From assembly GCF_037975245.1 (NCBI RefSeq), contig NC_092572.1, forward strand, positions 23,854,489-23,918,488: a DNA stretch of 64,000 bases, given 5' to 3'. Origin of the DNA: Apostichopus japonicus (lineage: Eukaryota > Echinodermata > Holothuroidea > Aspidochirotida > Stichopodidae). The translations under genes were made by a program, and so were the position numbers. This document shows, in pieces, positions 57,851 through 64,000 of this stretch; the first letter of the stretch is position 1, and each line of letters opens with the position of its first letter. The notes under the pieces were generated by a model that was not told the DNA's origin, searched no databases, and worked only from the letters and a program-made list of their open reading frames with translations.

Positions 57851-59662
57851 AACAAGAGCATCAATGATGCAGTATCTCAATACTGGAAGTTTTAATTTTG
57901 ATTCCTAATTTCAAATCTTTGCTCTGTCTCTACAATTATCAATATCAATCATGGTACAACAAATATAGAACTTGCATTTTTGCTACTTGGCCACGAATAG
58001 TCTCTGCAGGTTACACTTTATCCTGCTAGTCTTGCCTTTAGCGCTCATTGCCTGTTAGTCGAAAGAACGACGTTGCAAGGTTTAGTAATGTCATAGAATA
58101 TTTAAGAACTTGTTTTTTATGTGGTATCCTTCATCTTGGGTCAGTCTCTGTTGGACTTTTTGGTCATATAGTTTGACGTCAATGACAACGGCCAAATTAG
58201 AAGAGGCGAACAACTCGACCATATTCTTGATGCCTGCCTTGAGAGCTAGACCTATTGACCTACTGTATGTTACTGTAGACTGTAGTGGTGACTACCATCA
58301 AAACCGTGTCCACTTCTAGATATCAAAACAACCCACGTTTTTCCATCTCAATTTTTCTTACATTGGAAAAAATAATGTAAAAGAAGATTACAAGTTTTTA
58401 TATGCAAGTGATGGGTGGCCTCCTCCTCCCCTAATAGCCACGTCAGTTCCTCTCCATTTTGTTATTTTATTTTAATTCTTTGTACATTTGATGTCAAACA
58501 TTACAGGTTCAAAAGAAAGCTAAACATACTTCTTATAACCTTATACATCTTATATCCTTATAAATAAAACATAACCTTATACAATTTTTATAGTCTTATA
58601 AAAGTTGTGATGCTATGGCCGGCTCCTCTTTTATAAGTACCCATCAACAAACTTACCCTGGTCCTTCCTAGGAAAAGCTGTCTGAACACCAGTACAATGC
58701 TAATGTGGCTATCACTGAAAGCCTAATAGGCCTAGGGGGCCTAGGCCTATATATATATTTTTTTAAATGCACTAGGCCTACAGTAAGTAGCCTTCAGAAA
58801 TACAAGAATGTGTATACGTAATTATACAAAATACATGAAGGGCAATCAAACAAACTTATCATGGCCCTTTCTCTGAAAAGCTAACTGAACACCAGTACTA
58901 TCCTTAAATGGATGTTACAAAAACGAAGGCCTAATATAAATTAAATGCACTACGTAGAATTCAGCAGTACAGAATTTGTATATATATGTAATTAGCATGC
59001 AATACACTACACCTGGCGTACCTAACTACAGTAGAGACAATTGGTCGCGAGGGTAGCCATTTTCGTATATCTAACATGTAGCTGCCATGAGTCATAGCCA
59101 ATCTGCTACAAAACAGACTTGGGGGCGGGGCTTAATCATCAAAAACGGACCTTTTTACTAAAAGTAGGGGCGGCAGCTCAGTATTGTTTTAAGAAAGAAA
59201 AATCATTTAAACATCAAATAAAGCAAATAAAAGCCATAAAATGTCATATTCAGCTAGTAAAATTCTTATTAATACCTACCTGTAAACAACAAATGAAAGT
59301 TTAAAATGTTAATAAAATATATAATACATAGGACCCTATCTTAGACGATACCACTGTTGACAGACAATTCTATTCTATTCTCTTTCATAAAACATAAGTT
59401 TTGGAGCGTGTGCAAAAATGGGTTGTTTAAACTGTATTTCGGTCCAAATTGGCCCGATTTGGACATAAATCGGTGAAAAAGTCATAGAAGGAGATAAAAT
59501 TCTCGAATAAAAAATAGTAACTTTTGTTGGCCTATATGATATATGCTTGCTCTGAAAATTCCAGAGAAAAAGAACTTTATATGAAGACGCTGAAAAATTT
59601 TTAAGAGAAGAGAGAGTCCCACTTACTGTTACAATATCTCTATACATGTAATGTATTGAGAT
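57851..59662. mobile_element. ~1.8-kb insertion absent from copy B
   Basis: The flanks CATGGCATTACTT and AAAAAGCAATCAATATAC are adjacent in copy B (26110-26145) but separated here. TATCTCAATAC near the left edge (about 57875) occurs inverted at the right edge (GTATTGAGATA, 59652-59662), a possible short inverted terminus. Inside, 58728-58750 is an inverted repeat of TAGGCCTAGG around GGG. No transposase or other coding sequence is recognised. It could alternatively be ancestral DNA deleted from copy B. Confidence 0.6.
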
Positions 59663-59759
59663 AAAAAGCAATCAATATACAGCTGATTGGCTACCAGACT
59701 ATCATATATGACATGAATCATTATGAACATATGGTTCCTGAGCTACTCACACACACATT

Positions 59760-59874
<115 letters not shown>

Positions 59875-59945
59875 TTACAGTCACCTTCATGAATTACAAC
59901 AAAGATAATTGAGAATAAAACTACATTGAAAATATTCATACTTAC

Positions 59946-60024
59946 GGGGAGAGTTTTGATACATTCTTGCTGGCCATCGTCTTTGATTTTGTGTGCAGAT
60001 ATTCAATTCGTAATAGATTCCGAT
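59946..60024 (-). CDS. Gene 3 exon following the Death exon
   Basis: The 79-nt counterpart of 26401-26479, with the same acceptor, donor and phases and one amino-acid difference ([15 protein letters not shown]). It leaves in phase 2; the next exon is not found. Confidence 0.66.
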
Positions 60025-61210
60025 CTGGAGAAGAAATACATGTTTAGGAAATTAAAAGGACTGCATTTGTCGGTTCATTGGATCTTGGTCACCAATAACT
60101 ATTTATAACTAAATGACCATATATTTAACTGAAATTTATAACTGCAGTTTTGTGCCTTTGGACATATGACTGAGTTAATGCAATTGGTTGGGATGTGAGT
60201 GGAGCATGTATGGGGAGATGGTTACACTGTACCAAAACTGATTGTGAAAAAGAAAAACTTTGTATGTAACCAAACTTCTATGTTGATATTAGTTACAGCA
60301 TTTGCATGCATTTGTGTATGATGTGATGGTATTATGAAATGTAATTAGAGAAACAATGTACAGTAAAGGCAATTCATGCACATGGATATTACAATTCCAC
60401 AATGCAAGTTACCAGTATATTGACCCTCCTTAGTTCCTGTCTTCATGTCTGGTCAACCCCCCCTCTCTCTCTCTCTCTCACTCATTTGACGGACAATACA
60501 ACAAGACTCTCTCACATACTATCCGTACTAGCTACAATGTAACAAATGGTGGCAGACTGTATATTTACGTGTCTTGTTGATACTCTTGTGGGTTCAGTTA
60601 ATATGGAATCAGACTGTATAAATTATGACACAGATGAGAAGCTTTAATATTTATGTTGATAATTAAGCATTAACATTTATCAATATAAATTTCCAGTAAT
60701 AAATTCAAAACATATGTGCTGAATAGAAAACAAGTTGGGAATCAACACAGTCCGCTATGACATCATCACTATGGCTCATAAAGTTTGAAGGACATGAATC
60801 TTGAATTTGAGAGATCTTGTATACTGTGACATTCTCTCTATTTAGAATGTCATTAAAATGCAACGTTTAGTAGAAATATTATATTCCTCTAAAAATAGGG
60901 GAGTTGAATATTATGTAAAAAAAACAGAGAGAAGTTTTCAGCTGAATTGCTGTGATGACATCATTCAGCTGTTGCTAGATGCATTTCACAAAATACCACC
61001 AAATTGAAAGATTTTCCATCTTTGCCAATAGACATTTTTTTAAGGTTTTGACACAGATTTTCAGCATTTTCTCTAAGGAATCAACTTCAGCCACCTGAAT
61101 ACCCCTTGAATGTTACTGTGAATACAAATTATTTGTATGCATGTATTATTAGATGAATTATCAACCTGAATGAAGTCATCTGTATCAATCCAGTGAGTAG
61201 GTATTATTAC
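60025..61210. other. Gene 3 intron
   Basis: Closely matches the intron 26480-27665 of gene 2. No exon is recognised. Confidence 0.65.
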
Positions 61211-61448
61211 CTTGTCTCTCCACATACTGCTGAAGATCTTTTCGGCCTGCCTTGTCCAAAGCTGTAGCAAGCACTCTGCAGGTGGCCCCAGTACCATTCC
61301 TTTTTCTCCAGAGATGAAGCATAAAGTATTTTGTGTCTTGATGACACCGGCGATTATCTTCCTTTAAATTATCAAGATCAGCATCGCTAATATTCAAATA
61401 CCTGGCAAGTCTTTGCCACTCTGAAAACTCTGGCTTTTCTGCCAAATA
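61211..61448 (-). CDS. Gene 3 exon: Death domain
   Basis: A 238-nt exon, acceptor CATCTTTCTTGTAG, donor GTAATA, phase 0 to 1, 79 codons and one base. It has FSEWQRLARYLNISDADLDN, the FMLHLWRKRN helix and CRVLATALDKAGRKDLQQY. It differs from the gene 2 exon (27666-27900) by one inserted codon near the start (PEFSE for LDSE) and scattered substitutions, with no stops. Both copies therefore appear intact. Confidence 0.88.
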
Positions 61449-61637
61449 CTACAAGAAAGATGAATTGAAATTAAATCTGCTTCATTTACATTAAAAACAT
61501 AAATATCTTACACTAAGGACAATTTATAGAATAGCTGTGGATGGAAGAGACCTTGATGAGTTGGTACACTAATGGCTTGTGGTCTAGTTGAAACAACTTA
61601 ATTGATGTGGCAATAGAACATCAGCTGAGGGGTTAAC

Positions 61638-61776
61638 TCCAGGAACAAAGCATAAAGTATTTTGTGGTTACGATATTCCCGGTATTATTTTCTTTTATAT
61701 TATAAAGATTGAATTTGCTAATGTTCAACCCCCTGACAAGCATTTGCCACTCTCCAGTCAGTTTTGGTGCCAACTC
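61638..61776 (-). pseudogene. Truncated extra Death exon in gene 3
   Basis: Upstream of the intact Death exon lies a second, diverged copy. After an acceptor TTTGTTGTAG it reads ELAPKLTGEWQMLVRGLNIS, continues with divergence, then TTKYFMLCSW, and meets a stop where the intact exon has RKRN. About the first 45 of 79 codons remain. The sequence on its right repeats the intron landmark CACTAATGGCTTGTGGTCTAG, showing tandem duplication of exon plus intron. Gene 2 has no such copy. Confidence 0.75.
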
Positions 61777-62315
61777 CTACAACAAAGATGAAATGGTCGG
61801 AAGATACCTCAATGAGTTTGCACACTAATGGCTTGTGGTCTAGTTGAAACAAATAAATTGATGTGACAATAGAACATCAGAGGGGCTTATATTGTAATAT
61901 TTATACAGAAAGTAGATGCTTCATTGTCCAAGAACTAAAAAATAACCCTAAATAACTGCCTATCTTCTTTCTGCCACACAAATACATAACATAATGCTGT
62001 GTCCACTTGGAACAGTATGATATCTGTACAATCCTTACAAATTTACTTATAAAAAGCATAACCAAGGCTGCTGAACAAATTTCAGAACCCACCAGACTTC
62101 TGGGAGAATGGCCACAAATAAGTTAATTTATTACAGTCATCGGTATAGTACATGTTAGGTAGTAGAGCCATGGGTTGTAGGAGGCATGACAGCTAGCAGG
62201 ACCATTAACTGATCACAAACACCCACCACCACCCCTCCAAAAAACAACAATTTTGTCCCCTATCCCTGGATCATTATTGTAGAATCTTGACAAACAGCGT
62301 TTGGACAATAAATAC

Positions 62316-62372
62316 CTTTAAAATGCTATCAGGTACTTTTCTGTCTAAGATTTCAACTGTGGACTGATTCCC
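62316..62372 (-). CDS. Gene 3 linker exon between UPA and Death
   Basis: A 57-nt phase 0-0 exon (GNQSTVEILDRKVPDSILK), acceptor GTTCTCTTCCACAG, donor GTATTT. It is the counterpart of 28518-28574. Confidence 0.65.
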
Positions 62373-63662
62373 CTGTGGAAGAGAACATACATAACCATTA
62401 AACTTACCAAAAAGATACATTGTTCCAAACTTGTTTTTTCGAAGGCTGCAAAATACACTAATTTATCTAACATATACTATTATAGCTAAATTCAATCTCC
62501 ATATTTTTGGTGTAAGGATCAAACCATAGCATTAGAGAAGAATTGCAAGAAGTGGGAGAAAAAGGAGGTACTACCAAACGGGTAGAAACACACGCATAGA
62601 GAAAAGAATCTACTCATATAAATCAATTCCTGATATTCATTAATTATTTTCTCCATTTCTCCATTCTCACACCCTTGCAAAATATTGTCGTCTTGTAAAA
62701 TATGTTTTTACTTTTATTTTGCAAATGGAAATGCAAAACAAACGCTCAGTATCATGCATAGCTTGTCATTATGATTAAGCAATCACATATTTCTTTGTTT
62801 TACTAGACATTCTCTTTTGCTTGTATAAAAGTAAAAGTTCTGTAGGTCTTGAGTTTTTTGTAGACCTTATCTCCTCCATTTTATTTTATGGCTGGACCAC
62901 CCTTTGCCTCTTACTCTACATTTTAAATCAGTTAGAAAATACAGGAATGCGTATAAGTTTTTGGAAACTATATGTTGACAGGTGTTTTTTTTTTCTATGT
63001 GTTTGTTTTTAACAGGGAGTTTTTATGGAACAACTCCCTAGTTAAAGCCACATGCAGAGGTTACAACATCACCAAGAAAGCATAAACATTCAGAAGGAGA
63101 GAAACATTATGGAGAGATTCATTTCATTCCAAACCTACTTTGCATGGTTCTGTGGCATCTACAAGCCTGTACAAAGAAACTTATTTACTTTAGCCAGTTG
63201 ATGATGATGATAAAACTGATGTTGGTTGCATAATTCGGGCAAAGATCAGGTCATAAAATCAAATATTTCCTGACTATCCATAGAATTGACTGACAAAAGT
63301 AGTGTTGGCACTCAAACATGTCTTCAACAGTGGTAAGGTATATACTGCAACACATTACAATCATGTTACCACCCTAACATTGTTTTGTTAAAGTGATGTC
63401 AGGTATAATGGTTCACTATAATATTACAACATGCAGCTCATGCTAATAAGGATATGAACCCTCAAGTGGATAGTTTGAGATCAGTGCGCTTTCTCAGATG
63501 ATGCAGTGCTTAAGAAACATTAGCTAAACCACTTAGTTCATGAAAATCTGTTCCAAGAGCCTGTCAACTCAACAGCTTGATCTAACCTTTTGATCTCTTT
63601 GTACCACAATCCATTTAATCAGTAATACACATATCAAACATTTCCATTCCAAAACAACGAAC
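62373..63662. other. Gene 3 intron
   Basis: Near-identical to 28575-29858. No exon is recognised. Confidence 0.65.
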
Positions 63663-63806
63663 CTCCAACTTTAATACAAATATAATAGGATCAGAGTTCC
63701 CCTGTTGTGCTGAAACATTGCAGAATGAGTCCTGAGTTTCTTTCCTTTGAAGTACAAATGACACTAAGCGATCTTCAGACCCTGCTATAGACTGCCAAGA
63801 TATCTC
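63663..63806 (-). CDS. Gene 3 exon: UPA domain, third part
   Basis: A 144-nt phase 0-0 exon, acceptor GTTCTTCTTGTAG, donor GTTCGT, the counterpart of 29859-30002 with one amino-acid change seen (QRKETQDSF for QRKQTQDSF). The upstream exons of gene 3 lie beyond the right end of the window. Confidence 0.68.
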
Positions 63807-64000
63807 CTACAAGAAGAACAAAATGATAAATGCATTTGGTGATGTTTAAACCATGCAGATACATTGCTAAACAAGAGCCCAAGGGCACTGTGGTTCCTTG
63901 CGTAGAGGTATATGACAATACACATAATATTATCATAGCAAGATTGGGCTCAAATAGTCCAAGTAATTGTGGTTTTACATGTACCCATAAAGTACGCCAT

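Noticed and set aside
58110-58319. 69-codon plus-strand frame in the 1.8-kb insertion
   Set aside because: No domain, no splice context and no second copy to compare.

Overview
The window looks like gene-poor, repeat-rich, intron-containing DNA from a marine invertebrate deuterostome, most likely an echinoderm. The evidence is AT-rich introns with GT/AG splice signals, NHL-like beta-propeller and ZU5-UPA-death sequences of the kind expanded in echinoderms, relics of copia and LINE elements, and long inverted satellite arrays. The species assignment is inference. No bacterial-style operon, tRNA, rRNA or CRISPR was seen.

Every host coding exon I can support lies on the minus strand and fits a tandem family of paralogous genes. 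Exon phases in the middle gene (gene 2, about 55.5 to 26.4 kb, read right to left) chain without a break: beta-propeller exon (ends phase 0), death-effector-like exon (phase 0 to 1), an array of 13 short Ser-rich cassette exons (the nine intact ones all phase 1-1), ZU5 exon (1-1), ZU5-end/UPA exon (1 to 0), two further UPA exons (0-0), a 57-nt linker exon (0-0), Death-domain exon (0 to 1) and a following exon (1 to 2). This predicts propeller - DED-like - cassette(n) - ZU5 - UPA - Death, a death-fold signalling or receptor-type protein related to the ZU5-UPA-death module of PIDD1, UNC5 and ankyrins. Whether the propeller exon belongs to the same transcript is inferred from phase and order only.

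Layout: 0-8.5 kb, gene 1 (propeller, ZU5 and UPA exons; no DED-like, cassette or Death exon found) and at the far left a second copy of a linker exon. 8.5-26.4 kb, intergenic: two copies (A and B) of a gene-upstream block, separated by a roughly 4.9-kb element with inverted ends holding a decayed copia gag, and a roughly 7-kb foldback-like structure of two inverted 225-bp satellite arrays around a solo-LTR-like sequence. 26.4-55.5 kb, gene 2, with introns holding an AGGTCA-rich higher-order repeat, a hairpin MITE, the 14-kb cassette-exon array with paired intronic hairpins, and a LINE fragment. 55.5-59.9 kb, intergenic block C with a roughly 1.8-kb insertion. 59.9-64 kb, the 3' part of gene 3, nearly identical to that of gene 2 but with an additional decayed Death exon.

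The most interesting object is the cassette-exon array: symmetric duplicated exons, each followed just past its 5' splice site by conserved inverted repeats, with clear cases of exon gain, loss and splice-site death. No start exon, promoter or polyadenylation site of any of the three genes could be placed with confidence.
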